Counted from the first letter of the stretch, positions 26,940 through 35,906 are shown. The stretch: DNA of 64,000 bases from Lewinellaceae bacterium (GCA_020636375.1 JACJXZ010000001.1:868001-932000), one strand, 5' to 3'. A program made the numbers and translations. Notes: generated from the letters alone by a model not told the origin.

Positions 26940-27061
26940 TAATCATTTAGGTGGGCCTGATGCCTTTGCCACGAAGACACCAAGATCGCACCAAGGCTTT
27001 GTGCAATCTTAGTGTTTTTGTGTCTTCGTGGCTAAAAAGCGGAGGGCTGCTAAATAGTTAC
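26940..27061. repeat. CACGAAG-type fold-back element, second copy
   Basis: Outer arms ATTTAGGTGGG / GCTAAATAGTTAC; inner arms TTGCCACGAAGACACCAAGA / GTGTCTTCGTGGC around GCACCAAGGCTTTGTGC. Same design as the element at 26636-26772, in the gap before the S46 peptidase gene. The interval 26773-26939 shows no gene. Confidence 0.75.
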
Positions 27062-27122
27062 AAAAATCAAAAATCAACAAATCACTATCTTAGCCGCCAG
27101 CAATAAACCAAAACCATATACC

Positions 27123-29267
27123 ATGCAAACCAAACCCTTGGGAATCACCCTGGCAGTGCTCATCCTGAGCTGCTGTACTGCGCTCACCGCCCAGAACACC
27201 ATTTACGAACCGTTGATACTGGAAGATGTCCGGTATGCTCCCGAAGATTTCGGCAGGATGTGGACCTTCGACGCCGTACCCACCCAGCGCTTCGAGGAAC
27301 TCTACGAATTCAGGGTCACCAAAGAGTGGCTGGACGACGTGCGGCTTTCCGCCCTGGAGTTTTCCACCGGCTGCTCCGCCTCCTTCGTATCCGCCGACGG
27401 GCTGATCATGACCAACCACCACTGCGTCCGCAGCCTGCTGCCCGGCATACAGCAGGAAGGGGAGAACCTGCAAAAAGATGGTTTTTATGCCGTTGACCAG
27501 AAGGGCGAGCGGCCGTTCCCCAACCTCTACGTCGACCAGCTCCTGTCCGTGGAGGACGTGACCAGGGAAGTACAGGCCGCCATGGCCCGGGGCAAGACAG
27601 AGGAAGAACAGCTGCAATTGCGGGACCTGAAAATACAGGAACTCACTGCCGCCTGCGAAGAGGGCGGCACTGCCAGATGCCGGGTGGTCACGCTCTACAA
27701 CGGCGGGAAATACGCCCTTCATTCCTACAAGCGCTACGAAGACCTGCGCCTGGTGATGGTTCCGGACGTGCAGATCGCCGCTACCGGCTGGGACTGGGAC
27801 AACTTCACCTACCCCCGCTACGAGCTGGACTTTGCTTTCCTGCGGGCCTACGACGACGACGGGCAGCCGGTGAAAAGCCCCAACTATTTTCGGTGGAGCG
27901 AAAAGGGCGCCGCCGAGGGCGAGCCGGTCTTTGTCGTCGGCCGCCCGGGAAATACCGACCGCCTGTTATCCATGGCGCAGGCCGCCTTCCACCGCGACCA
28001 CCGCAACCCTACCCTGCTTACCCTTTTCAACGAATTGTACCAGGCGCAGTATGCTCATTTCCAGGCCAACCCGGGCCGGCAGGCGGAGCTGCTGAGCCAG
28101 CTGCTGAGCGTGGCCAACGGCCGCAAGGTATTCGCCGGCTATCAGCTGGCCCTGAACGATGAATACCTGATGGCTAAAAAGCAGGATTTTGAACGGGAAT
28201 TGAAAAACCGCATGGAAAAAGACAAGGCTTTGTACACGGAATACCGCGACCTGTGGGGCAAGATCGATGGAGCCGCAGCCGTCCTCAATGAACGCTTTAC
28301 GGCTTACTTCACCCACCAGATCACCCCTTTCAGCAGCCCCGCCCACCTGATACTGGCCAAAAAACTGGTGGATTATGCCGAACAGATGGCCCTGCCGGAG
28401 AGCGAAAGGGCAGCGCCTTACAAAGGGGAAAAACTCGCGGAAACCAAATCGGAGCTGGTACTCCAGGTGCCGGATATGGACCTGGAGAAGCTCCGCATCC
28501 AGGCACATGCCAACTTCCTGGCCAAAGTCCTCGGAAAAAATTCAGAAGCGCTGAAGATCGCCTACGGAGGGCATTCCGGCGAGAAGGCCCTGCAATACAT
28601 CCTGGAAAATGCCGCCGTCGCCTCTCCCGGCAAAGTGGCAGCCCTCATCGAAGGCTCGCCCAAAGGCATCCTGGAGGCGAAAAGCCCCTACCTGTGGTTT
28701 GCCCGCCATGCCAAAGCGCAGCTGGCGGCAATCAGCCCCCAAATGCAGGACGCCCAGAACACCCTGGACGTACAGAACCAACGGCTGGCCATGCTCATCT
28801 TCGAGGCCTTCGGCACGGAAATGCCGCCCGACGCCACCGGCTCCCTGCGCATCTCCGACGGCCGCATCCGGGGCTACGAATACAACGGCACCCTCGCCCC
28901 CGCCAAAACGACTTATTACGGCCTGTGGGACCGCTACTACTCCTTCGGCGAGAGCGCCTATCCCTGGGGCCTGCACGAGCGCTGGCAGAAAGTGCCTCCC
29001 GGCCTGGACCTGTCCATCCCGATCTGCTTTGCGTCCGACAACGACATCGTGGGCGGCAACTCGGGCAGCGCCGTCATCAACCGCAATGCCGAAGTGGTCG
29101 GCCTGGTGCACGACGGCAACCTGGAGAGCCTGGCCGGCAGCTACGCCTTCCTGCCCGAGGAGAACCGGGCCGTCTCTACCGACTCCCGGGGGCTGCTGGA
29201 AGGGTTGAGGCATGTGTATAATGCGGTTAGGCTGGTGAAGGAACTGGAGAACGGGGGGATGAGGTGA
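27123..29267 (+). CDS. S46 family dipeptidyl-peptidase (DPP7/DPP11-like)
   Basis: A 714-residue exported serine exopeptidase that removes dipeptides from the N-termini of oligopeptides, typical of peptide-feeding Bacteroidota. A signal peptide (about 1-23, ending TALTAQ) precedes the diagnostic MWTFDAVP. The chymotrypsin-like catalytic elements are GCSASFVSADGLIMTNHHC (catalytic His about 99) and NDIVGGNSGSAVIN (catalytic Ser about 648). A helical insertion lies between the two barrels. The S1-pocket segment LVHDGNLESLAGSYAF differs from the usual SGDIAF, so P1 specificity should not be guessed. Single gene with no operon partner. Confidence 0.93.
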   Translation: MQTKPLGITLAVLILSCCTALTAQNTIYEPLILEDVRYAPEDFGRMWTFDAVPTQRFEELYEFRVTKEWLDDVRLSALEFSTGCSASFVSADGLIMTNHHCVRSLLPGIQQEGENLQKDGFYAVDQKGERPFPNLYVDQLLSVEDVTREVQAAMARGKTEEEQLQLRDLKIQELTAACEEGGTARCRVVTLYNGGKYALHSYKRYEDLRLVMVPDVQIAATGWDWDNFTYPRYELDFAFLRAYDDDGQPVKSPNYFRWSEKGAAEGEPVFVVGRPGNTDRLLSMAQAAFHRDHRNPTLLTLFNELYQAQYAHFQANPGRQAELLSQLLSVANGRKVFAGYQLALNDEYLMAKKQDFERELKNRMEKDKALYTEYRDLWGKIDGAAAVLNERFTAYFTHQITPFSSPAHLILAKKLVDYAEQMALPESERAAPYKGEKLAETKSELVLQVPDMDLEKLRIQAHANFLAKVLGKNSEALKIAYGGHSGEKALQYILENAAVASPGKVAALIEGSPKGILEAKSPYLWFARHAKAQLAAISPQMQDAQNTLDVQNQRLAMLIFEAFGTEMPPDATGSLRISDGRIRGYEYNGTLAPAKTTYYGLWDRYYSFGESAYPWGLHERWQKVPPGLDLSIPICFASDNDIVGGNSGSAVINRNAEVVGLVHDGNLESLAGSYAFLPEENRAVSTDSRGLLEGLRHVYNAVRLVKELENGGMR

Positions 29268-29284
29268 ATCTCTTGAAATAGCAG

Positions 29285-29475
29285 ACAATAGACAGGATGA
29301 TCAGGATATGCAGGCCCCGGGGGGGGTGCGATGAGTATTTGTAGACAGGATTGACAGGATGAGCAGGATACATACACCCCTTTGACGCAAGCCCCTAAAT
29401 CTTGTAAATCCTGTTAATCCTGTCTACTAAACCCTGTTAATCCTGTCTACTAAATCCGGTTAATCCTGTCTATAG
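29285..29475. repeat. Cluster of AGGATTGACAGGAT / ATCCTGTCTACTAAA repeats
   Basis: The plus strand carries GACAGGATGATCAGGATATG and GTAGACAGGATTGACAGGAT. Inverted copies follow (GTTAATCCTGTCTACTAAA three times). Same motif as at 13800 and 61611. It lies between two convergent gene ends and may serve as a bidirectional terminator. Confidence 0.7.
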
Positions 29476-30990
29476 TCAATCTTGTGTGTTTCCTGTCTGG
29501 TTTACCGGGAGGCTGCCGATCAGTTCATAAACCCTCCGGGCCAGCGGGCTGGCGCCGTTGTCGTAGTTCGACAACACGGCGACGGTATAGCCTTTATCCA
29601 GAAAAATATCCAGGTTGCCGTTCAGGCCGGGAAAGCCGCCGCTGTGGCCCACCACCTTGCCCGCCGGGCCACTTTCCACCGAAAAGCCGTAGCCATAGCG
29701 GGCGGTATGGGGCGTCCACATCTTTTCCAGGGAAGCCTTGGAAACCAGTTTGCCGCTTTGCAGGGCCCGGGCAAAACGGAACAGGTCTTCCACCGTCGAA
29801 AAGCCGCCGCCCGCCGGGCCGCCCTTAATGACGTGTTTGTACAGGTTGTTCTCCCATTTCCAGGGGCTGTCCGGGGCCGGCACATAACCGATGGCGAGGT
29901 TTTCCACAGGATAGTCCATCTCGTAACAGTCTGTATTTTCCATGCCCGCCGGCAGGTAGATGTTCTCCCGGATGTAATCGAAGTAATCCTGCCCCGTGGC
30001 GCTCTGGATGACCACCCCCAGCAGCAGCATGCCGGTATTGCTGTAGCCGAAGCGCTCCCCGGGCTCGAACTGCAGGGTTTCGCCCTGCACCAGGGGCTTG
30101 AAGTCCTCCACCGAGCGGTAAAGCTCCCGGGATCCGTTCCAGTAGGTGTCGTTGAAATAACTGCCCAGGCCGGAGGTATGGGTCAGCAGGTGGTGGACGG
30201 TGACCTTGCCGGTGATGGACTCCGGCAGCCAACTATCATCCACGTATTTTGAGATGGGGTCGTCCAGTGCTATCTTGCCTTGTTCCGCCAGTTGCAGGAT
30301 AGCGGTAGCGGTGAACATCTTGTTCATGGAACCCAGGTTGAATTTGGTGTCCAGCCGGTTCGGGACGTGGAAGCGCTTGGATGCCTCCCCGCAAACGTAG
30401 GTGAAGCGCACCTCATCCCCTTTTGCCACCAGGATAGCGCCGGAGAAGGCGTCCCGTTCGCACAGGCGCCGGAGCAATTGTCCCAGCTCCGGCACGAGGC
30501 TGGCTTCCGTAACCTCTTCCGGTTCCACGTTGGTTGGCGTCCGGGCCGGGGAAAAGTTCAGGCCGTTGATCTTCTGATCCTCGCCCTCCAGGAAAAAGCT
30601 GAACGCGCTCCAGGAACCGAAAAGCTCGTCCCGTAGGATGACGACCGTTTCCGGTCGCGCCGGCACGTAAGTCCGGATACTGTGAAAACGGACGCCGCCG
30701 GTGCTTTGAAAAACGGAACGGAAGGCGTTGACATGCATCTCCGCCGGGGCCATTTCGCGGAACTCCGCTGCACAGTGCTGCTCCAGGAGGGCAATTACGG
30801 CATCGGCACTGTTCGCGTTGACCGCGTCGATGACCGCCTGAATCCGCTCCCCGGCAACGCCATCCGGCATAACGGAAACATCCGCATAGCTCTGCTCCCC
30901 GGCTGGCTGGGCGGCCGTGAACAGAGGGATGCAAAAGCTCAGAAACAGGCAGGCAAAAGAGCGTTGAATACGGACGGGTGATTTTTTCAT
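29476..30990 (-). CDS. Exported serine hydrolase, beta-lactamase (class C/PBP4*) fold
   Basis: A 504-residue protein with signal peptide (1-28, FLSFCIPLFTAAQ) and an N-terminal domain of about 130 residues resembling an NTF2-like or DUF3887-type region. The catalytic domain has SMNK (221-224, SxxK nucleophile), YSN (316-318) and HSGGFPG near the C-terminus as the third motif. This fold covers penicillin-binding esterases and D-amino peptidases; true beta-lactamase activity is not implied. Two TACGAAA..TTTCGTA dyads lie 17 and 70 bp upstream, so the gene is probably repressor-controlled. Confidence 0.88.
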   Translation of the reverse strand: MKKSPVRIQRSFACLFLSFCIPLFTAAQPAGEQSYADVSVMPDGVAGERIQAVIDAVNANSADAVIALLEQHCAAEFREMAPAEMHVNAFRSVFQSTGGVRFHSIRTYVPARPETVVILRDELFGSWSAFSFFLEGEDQKINGLNFSPARTPTNVEPEEVTEASLVPELGQLLRRLCERDAFSGAILVAKGDEVRFTYVCGEASKRFHVPNRLDTKFNLGSMNKMFTATAILQLAEQGKIALDDPISKYVDDSWLPESITGKVTVHHLLTHTSGLGSYFNDTYWNGSRELYRSVEDFKPLVQGETLQFEPGERFGYSNTGMLLLGVVIQSATGQDYFDYIRENIYLPAGMENTDCYEMDYPVENLAIGYVPAPDSPWKWENNLYKHVIKGGPAGGGFSTVEDLFRFARALQSGKLVSKASLEKMWTPHTARYGYGFSVESGPAGKVVGHSGGFPGLNGNLDIFLDKGYTVAVLSNYDNGASPLARRVYELIGSLPVNQTGNTQD

Positions 30991-31006
30991 GCGATGAAAT
31001 TTTAAA

Positions 31007-31077
31007 TTACGAAATGTTTCGTATGCAATTTTACGCTAAATTTCTTTGCCTCCAAAGAAATACGAAATATTTCGTAT
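31007..31077 (-). promoter_or_regulatory. Two TACGAAAT-type dyads upstream of the serine hydrolase gene
   Basis: TACGAAATGTTTCGTA (31008-31023) and ATACGAAATATTTCGTAT (31060-31077) are palindromes with centres 53 bp apart, about five helical turns. A third dyad (TTTCTTTG / CAAAGAAA, 31041-31060) lies between them. Their position fits a dimeric repressor such as a BlaI/MecI- or TetR-type protein; no such regulator is encoded nearby. Confidence 0.65.
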
Positions 31078-31238
31078 CAGTCTTTTTGCCCCCCTTTCCT
31101 CTGCCATTTTCGCTCACCGGCTGGAAAATCCCGGTTGTAAACCGTATTTTGCGCCCTGTTTTGTCCCAAAACTTTTTTCAAAAAAGTTATCCTTTCAGCC
31201 CAACCTTTTTAGATGCCCGGAAGGTCTTAGCAAAGTGA

Positions 31239-31355
31239 ATGAGAAAAACGATTAAATATTCGAAAACTACAAACCCTATGATGCCAGTTACCACCTTCCT
31301 CGTCCTGACTTTAGCGATCATTGCCGTTGGGAAAAAAGCCAAGGCCCTGCGGTAG
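31239..31355 (+). CDS. Possible 38-residue membrane peptide
   Basis: A short frame MRKTIKYSKTTNPMM, then VTTFLVLTLAIIAVG, then KKAKALR: a positively charged front, one membrane-spanning segment and a basic tail. It is the only coding candidate in the 379-bp gap between the serine hydrolase and the permease. No homologue was recognised and short frames arise by chance, so confidence is low. Confidence 0.25.
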   Translation: MRKTIKYSKTTNPMMPVTTFLVLTLAIIAVGKKAKALR

Positions 31356-31369
31356 CCTCCGATTCGCGA

Positions 31370-32152
31370 TCAGCCCACCCGTCTTCGGTTCAGTGCCCGC
31401 AGGGCAAGGGCCGTAAACAAGCCCAGGTAGGCCAGGCTCATCAGCTCTGCTGCCGACAACCACCCCAGTTGGCCAGCGGCGATTTCTCCTTCGTAACGCG
31501 GCATGAATAAAAAACTTGGCGCGTAAGGGTTGAGAAACTGCCAGGGCCAGGCGGCCCCCAGCAACCCGGCAACCACGTACCCCAGTATGCCGATCAGCAA
31601 GGGCACGATAAATGTGCTGAACCGAAAGCTGAGCCAGGCGTGCAATCCCATCAGGCCCAGGATGGAGAGGACGGTGCGGGCCGACAGCCCGGCAATTTGC
31701 CCCAAAGAAGGCAACTCCTCCAGCAGTTTATTGGCGGGCCCGATCAGGCCGAACAGCAATCCGGACAGCAACATACCCAGGATAAACAGCAAGTGGGCGC
31801 CCACAAAGAGGAGCAGCAGAAAGGCCAACTTGCCGAGGTAAACCTGTTGCGGCGCTACGGGCAAAGTATGGAGCTGCACCCACATTTCCTGCCGGTGTTC
31901 CATCTGAAAGGCCAGGCTGCACAGTATGATCACATACAAAGGCAGCATCATGAAGGCGATGCCGGCGTAGTGATTTGTGATGTATTCCCGCCAGCTGCCG
32001 GCGGAAAAGCCCCCACCCAGCTCCCCATCCACCAGATGCAGGCCCAGGAAAAGCAGAACGTTGGCCGCCGTTCCGGCCAGCGACAGCCAGACAGCCATGG
32101 AATTGCGGTTCTTCCGCAGTTCGGCATTCAGGCAAGACAGGAAAGTATGCAT
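31370..32152 (-). CDS. ABC transporter permease (ABC-2 type, lantibiotic-immunity-like)
   Basis: A 260-residue integral membrane protein with six predicted segments (for example AVWLSLAGTAANVLLFLGLHL, IAFMMLPLYVIILCSLAF, LAFLLLLFVGAHLLFILGMLL, FIVPLLIGILGYVVAGLLG). Between helices 2 and 3 it has the EHRQEMWVQLHTLPVAPQQVYLGKL loop typical of the EpiG/SpaE-like ABC2_membrane_4 group. It starts 11 bp after the stop of the ATPase gene and surely forms an exporter with it. Substrate unknown; relatives confer immunity to peptide antibiotics. Confidence 0.88.
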   Translation of the reverse strand: MHTFLSCLNAELRKNRNSMAVWLSLAGTAANVLLFLGLHLVDGELGGGFSAGSWREYITNHYAGIAFMMLPLYVIILCSLAFQMEHRQEMWVQLHTLPVAPQQVYLGKLAFLLLLFVGAHLLFILGMLLSGLLFGLIGPANKLLEELPSLGQIAGLSARTVLSILGLMGLHAWLSFRFSTFIVPLLIGILGYVVAGLLGAAWPWQFLNPYAPSFLFMPRYEGEIAAGQLGWLSAAELMSLAYLGLFTALALRALNRRRVG

Positions 32153-32163
32153 AGGACAATTTG

Positions 32164-33075
32164 TTACTGGTACAAGCTCAGGAAGAAATCTTCCAGGCTG
32201 TCTTCTTCCGTTGCCAGTTCATAGATATCGATATTGGCGCCCCGGAGCAGGTCGATCACCAGATTGGCCTCTTTTTTACCGGAAAGAGGTAATTGCAGGG
32301 CGCCTTTTTCCGAAAGCCCGGCGTCCAGGCCGGCAGCCCGGAGCACGTCCAGCGCCCGATCGGCCGGCCGGCACAGGATGCGCAGGCGCACCCCTGCCGG
32401 CAATTGCCTCCGGGCGCCTTCCAGAGCGCCCTGGTACGCCAGCCGCCCCGGGGCAAGGATGCCCAGGTGGGTACAGGACTGTTCCACCTCGCTCAGCAGG
32501 TGGCTGGACAGGAAAATGGTCATTCCTTCTTCCCGGTTGAGCCGGCGAAAGAGGCTGCGGACGTCGACGATGCCGGCCGGGTCCAGCCCGTTGGCCGGCT
32601 CATCCATCAGCAGGAGGCGCGGCCGGTGCAACAGGGCCATGGCTATTCCCAGCCGTTGTTTCATGCCGGTCGAATAATGGCGCGCCAGCTTGCCGGCGTG
32701 GCCTTCCAGCCCCACCAGCTCCAGTACTTCCACTGCCCTGTCCCTGCCCACGCCCCGGTAGGTGGCCATGACCATCAGGTTGTCCAGGCCGGAAAGGTGG
32801 GGGTACAGGTTGGGCCCTTCGATCAGCACCCCTACCTGATGGAACGCCTCCTGCCGGATCGGGCTTCCAAAGAGCGATACGGCCCCACCTTTCCGGGGAA
32901 GCAGCCCCATCAGCACCTTCATCAAGGTAGATTTTCCGATCCCGTTAGCACCCAACAGCCCAAAGACGCTGCCCTCCGGCACGGCAAGGTCCAAACCGGA
33001 GAAAACCGGAGCGCTTCCCGGGTAAGCAAAAGTAAGGCCGCTGGCCTGCAAAGCGTATTGACTGGTTTCATCCAT
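32164..33075 (-). CDS. ABC transporter ATP-binding protein (BcrA/CcmA type)
   Basis: The protein is 303 residues from the ATG at 33075 (MDETSQYALQASGLTFAYPG). An in-frame extension to 33150 adds an unlikely leader and reaches the divergent mqnD promoter. Walker A is LLGANGIGKSTL (about 43-51), the signature is YSTGMKQRLGIAMAL, and Walker B is LLLMDEPANGLDP, followed by the H-loop SSHLL. The C-terminal 80 residues form the regulatory tail usual in drug/antibiotic exporters. Operon with the permease downstream. Divergent from mqnD, with 80 bp between the starts. Confidence 0.92.
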   Translation of the reverse strand: MDETSQYALQASGLTFAYPGSAPVFSGLDLAVPEGSVFGLLGANGIGKSTLMKVLMGLLPRKGGAVSLFGSPIRQEAFHQVGVLIEGPNLYPHLSGLDNLMVMATYRGVGRDRAVEVLELVGLEGHAGKLARHYSTGMKQRLGIAMALLHRPRLLLMDEPANGLDPAGIVDVRSLFRRLNREEGMTIFLSSHLLSEVEQSCTHLGILAPGRLAYQGALEGARRQLPAGVRLRILCRPADRALDVLRAAGLDAGLSEKGALQLPLSGKKEANLVIDLLRGANIDIYELATEEDSLEDFFLSLYQ

Positions 33076-33155
33076 GAGCTTCCTGTCGTTCCTCCGTGAA
33101 ACGTTATCAATGGAGAACTGTTTTGTATTTTTACCGCCACATATAACCACAGCCG

Positions 33156-33986
33156 ATGAAACTGACCTTAGGATTTAGCCCCTGCCCCAACGACACCTTT
33201 ATCTTCGACGCCATGATCCACGGCAAGGTCGATACCGAAGGGCTGGAATTTCAGCCCGTCATCGCCGACGTCGAGGAGCTCAACCAGAGGGCTTTCGCCA
33301 AATCGCTCGACATAACCAAGCTCAGCTACCACGCCTTTGCCTTCCTGCTGCAGGACTATGCCCTGCTCGACGCCGGCAGCGCCCTGGGCGACAACGTCGG
33401 GCCCCTGCTTATCGCCAAAGCGCCCATGGAAGAAGCGGACATCAAAAAGGCCCGCATCGCCATCCCCGGAAAATATACAACGGCCAATTTCCTGCTCAGC
33501 CTGGCCTATCCCAAAGCTAAAAAGAAAACGGAAATGCTGTTTTCCGATATTGAAGACGCCGTCCTGTCCGGAAGCGTGGACGCCGGCCTGATCATTCACG
33601 AAAACCGCTTCACGTATCAGGACAAAGGTTTGGTAAAACTGAGAGACCTCGGGGAATACTGGGAAAGCGCGACGCAAATGCCCATCCCGCTGGGAGGGAT
33701 CGTCGCCAGCCGCGCCCTGGGGACCGAAGCCCTGCAGGCCGTCAACCGGGTGATGGCCCGCAGCGTGGCCTTCGCCCTCAGCCACCCGGAAGAACCCAGG
33801 GCATTCGTCCGCCGGCACGCCCAGGAGATGGAAGAAGAGGTGATGTACAAACACATCGGCCTGTACGTCAACGACTACACCCGGAGCCTGGGGATCAAAG
33901 GCAGGGAAGCCGTACAACGCCTGTTCGACATCGCCATGGCCAAAGGGGTAATCCCGGCGCAGGACTTGCCTGTTTTTGTGCGGTAA
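33156..33986 (+). CDS. mqnD: 1,4-dihydroxy-6-naphthoate synthase MqnD
   Basis: A 276-residue enzyme of the futalosine route to menaquinone, converting cyclic de-hypoxanthine futalosine to 1,4-dihydroxy-6-naphthoate. The family start GFSPCPNDTFIFDAMIHGKV is present. So are DITKLSYHAFAFLLQDY and the catalytic-His region SVDAGLIIHENRFTY (His about 148). The fold is a periplasmic-binding-protein-like bilobe, cytoplasmic here. Full length. A UbiA-family gene at 44937 is the likely later step (MqnP). The roughly 197-bp gap after it holds a clear terminator. Confidence 0.95.
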   Translation: MKLTLGFSPCPNDTFIFDAMIHGKVDTEGLEFQPVIADVEELNQRAFAKSLDITKLSYHAFAFLLQDYALLDAGSALGDNVGPLLIAKAPMEEADIKKARIAIPGKYTTANFLLSLAYPKAKKKTEMLFSDIEDAVLSGSVDAGLIIHENRFTYQDKGLVKLRDLGEYWESATQMPIPLGGIVASRALGTEALQAVNRVMARSVAFALSHPEEPRAFVRRHAQEMEEEVMYKHIGLYVNDYTRSLGIKGREAVQRLFDIAMAKGVIPAQDLPVFVR

Positions 33987-34065
33987 GCTTTTGGCACGAT
34001 TGTTGAATCTATTACCGTGAATTAGGTTATAGGTTATACATTCAGATATTGTTCTTTCCGAAAGG

Positions 34066-34091
34066 GCCCGCTGTCAGGCGGGCTTTTTTTT
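34066..34091 (+). terminator. Rho-independent terminator after mqnD
   Basis: GCCCGC (34066-34071), loop TGTCAG, GCGGGC (34078-34083), then eight T residues. Confidence 0.9.
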
Positions 34092-34132
34092 CGCCCCTTC
34101 CCAAACAGGCGTTAAAAATTCGAACAGTTTAT

Positions 34133-34140
34133 TATTTTTG
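34133..34140 (+). promoter_or_regulatory. Bacteroidota-type -7 box before ald
   Basis: TATTTTTG fits the TAnnTTTG consensus, 43 bp upstream of the ald start. A -33 TTTG is not obvious at the expected distance. Confidence 0.5.
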
Positions 34141-34183
34141 CCCATCCTTCCATTATTCCTAATCAGAAAAAAAACCAACAGTA

Positions 34184-35299
34184 ATGATTATTGGCGTACC
34201 TAAGGAAATCAAGACCAGCGAGAATCGCGTTGCACTGACTCCCGCCGGCGCACTGGAGCTCACCAAGCGCGGACACAGCGTATATGTTCAAACCACCGCT
34301 GGTGTCGGCAGTGGTTTTCCCGATGAAGAGTACCAGCAGGCCGGCGCCCAGATTCTTCCTTCCATCGAGGCGGTGTATGATAAGGCAGAAATGATCATCA
34401 AAGTAAAGGAGCCCATCGAGCCGGAATACAAGCTGATCAAAAAAGGGCAGCTGTTGTTCACCTACTTCCATTTTGCCTCCTACGAACCGCTGACCAAAGC
34501 GATGATCGGCAATGGTTCGGTATGCCTGGCCTATGAGACGGTAGAACTTCCCAACCGCAGCCTGCCCTTGCTGACCCCCATGTCGGAGGTGGCCGGGCGC
34601 ATGGCCATCCAGGAGGGCGCCAAGTACCTGGAAAAGCACCAGCACGGCCGGGGCGTATTGCTCGGGGGAGTGCCCGGGGTGGCACCCGGCAAGATCCTGA
34701 TCCTGGGCGGCGGCGTCGTCGGCGCCCAGGCGGCAAAGATGGCGGCAGGCCTGGGTGCCCAGGTCGTCATCCTCGACGTGAACCTTTCCCAGTTGCGGTA
34801 CCTGGCTGACGTCATGCCGGCCAATGTCGTCACCATGTTTTCCAACGAATACAATATCCGCAAACTCATCAAGGATGCAGACCTGATCGTCGGCGCCGTC
34901 CTGATCGCCGGCGCCAAAGCGCCAAAGCTGATCACCCGGGATATGCTCAAAGAGATGCAGCCGGGCACCGTGCTGGTGGATGTGGCCGTCGACCAGGGAG
35001 GATGCATCGAGACCTGCAAGCCCACCACGCACGACGACCCCACCTACGTCATCGACGGCGTTGTCCATTACTGCGTGGCCAATATGCCGGGAGCTGTGCC
35101 TTCAACCTCCACCATCGCCCTGACCAATGCCACCCTGCCGTACGCCATTCAGCTGGCCGACAAGGGGTGGAAGGCGGCCTGCCGGGAGGATAATGCCCTG
35201 AAAAAAGGCCTTAATGTCGTACACGGCAAAGTCGTTTACAAGGGCGTGGCAGAAGCGTTTAACCTGCCGTATACGGAAGTGGAGGAGGTGTTGAAGTGA
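34184..35299 (+). CDS. ald: Alanine dehydrogenase
   Basis: A 371-residue NAD-dependent enzyme interconverting L-alanine with pyruvate and ammonia in the cytoplasm. Signature residues: the start MIIGVPKEIKTSENRVALTP (substrate Arg15), KVKEP (Lys about 75), YFHFA (His about 96), the nucleotide-binding ILGGGVVGAQAAKMAAGLGA (about 172-191), and DVAVDQGGCIETCKPTTHDDP (catalytic Asp about 270). Length equals the family norm. Preceded by a TATTTTTG promoter box and an upstream terminator, so transcribed alone. Confidence 0.97.
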   Translation: MIIGVPKEIKTSENRVALTPAGALELTKRGHSVYVQTTAGVGSGFPDEEYQQAGAQILPSIEAVYDKAEMIIKVKEPIEPEYKLIKKGQLLFTYFHFASYEPLTKAMIGNGSVCLAYETVELPNRSLPLLTPMSEVAGRMAIQEGAKYLEKHQHGRGVLLGGVPGVAPGKILILGGGVVGAQAAKMAAGLGAQVVILDVNLSQLRYLADVMPANVVTMFSNEYNIRKLIKDADLIVGAVLIAGAKAPKLITRDMLKEMQPGTVLVDVAVDQGGCIETCKPTTHDDPTYVIDGVVHYCVANMPGAVPSTSTIALTNATLPYAIQLADKGWKAACREDNALKKGLNVVHGKVVYKGVAEAFNLPYTEVEEVLK

Positions 35300-35484
35300 C
35301 CGTGAGCCGGGGGGTGATGGTTGTTTGTCGTTTGGTTGTTGCCGGGCGCGATGCTAAATTGGGTACCCTTCGGTGTTAGGTGGGTTTAGGTTTTAGGTTT
35401 TAGGCGTTGGCACCTGTTGAGTGCCCGATTAGGCCTGGGTTGCCCCCCTAAAACCTATAGCCTACCTTAACTGCCCCGGAACTT

Positions 35485-35872
35485 TAGTGCCGCAGGTTGA
35501 ATACTTATAATCCCTCTTCTGTTCGCGAGCGTCTATGACGCGATGCGGTTCAACTTGCAAGTCTCCGACTTGCGTATTTCTGGCCTTCTTATCCACGTAA
35601 GGGATTGCGCAACAATAAATTACCCATTTATACTCGTTATTTTGCGCGCTGGCGGCGTTGCCAAGCCTCGCCGTAGCTCTGCTATGCCTGCGTTTGGCGC
35701 CTTGCCAGCACACAAAATAACTTCGTCTATTCTGTGTAACTTATTATTGCGCAATCCCTAAGTCGGAGACTGACTCATTATCCCGCATCGAGACACACCT
35801 TGTCCGCCGAAGCATAGCGAAGGCGGAGTCTCTCGCGAACAACATATGTTTTTATTATTTTTCAACCTGCGA
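35485..35872. repeat. Structured repeat, TGTTCGCGAG family, copy 2 (interrupted)
   Basis: Core 35520-35841 is an inverted copy of 13981-14141, split by the 158-bp element at 35601-35758. Removing that insert and one TAA leaves exactly 161 bp. Outer flanks AGTGCCGCAGGTTGAA (35489-35504) and its complement (35856-35871, TTCAACCTGCGACACT) suggest the full unit is about 227 bp. The rest of the 35300-35906 gap shows no gene. Confidence 0.8.
35601..35758. repeat. 158-bp fold-back element (MITE), family GGGATYRCGC, copy 2 (nested)
   Basis: Terminal repeats GGGATTGCGCAACAATAAA and, inverted, GGGATTGCGCAATAATAAG, flanked by TAA at 35598-35600 and 35759-35761. Same family and exact length as 8289-8446, in the opposite orientation. 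Inserted inside the structured repeat. Confidence 0.9.
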
Positions 35873-35906
35873 CACTATCGTTCCGGCGGCACTAGTGCTT
35901 TCGGCA

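Noticed and set aside
29476..30990. True class C beta-lactamase resistance gene
   Set aside because: Catalytic motifs fit the fold, but the extra N-terminal domain and HSGG third motif in place of KTG point to a general serine hydrolase.
31239..31355. Toxin of a type I toxin-antitoxin pair
   Set aside because: A small hydrophobic peptide is possible, but there is no antisense RNA promoter or known family match. Kept only as a low-confidence frame.
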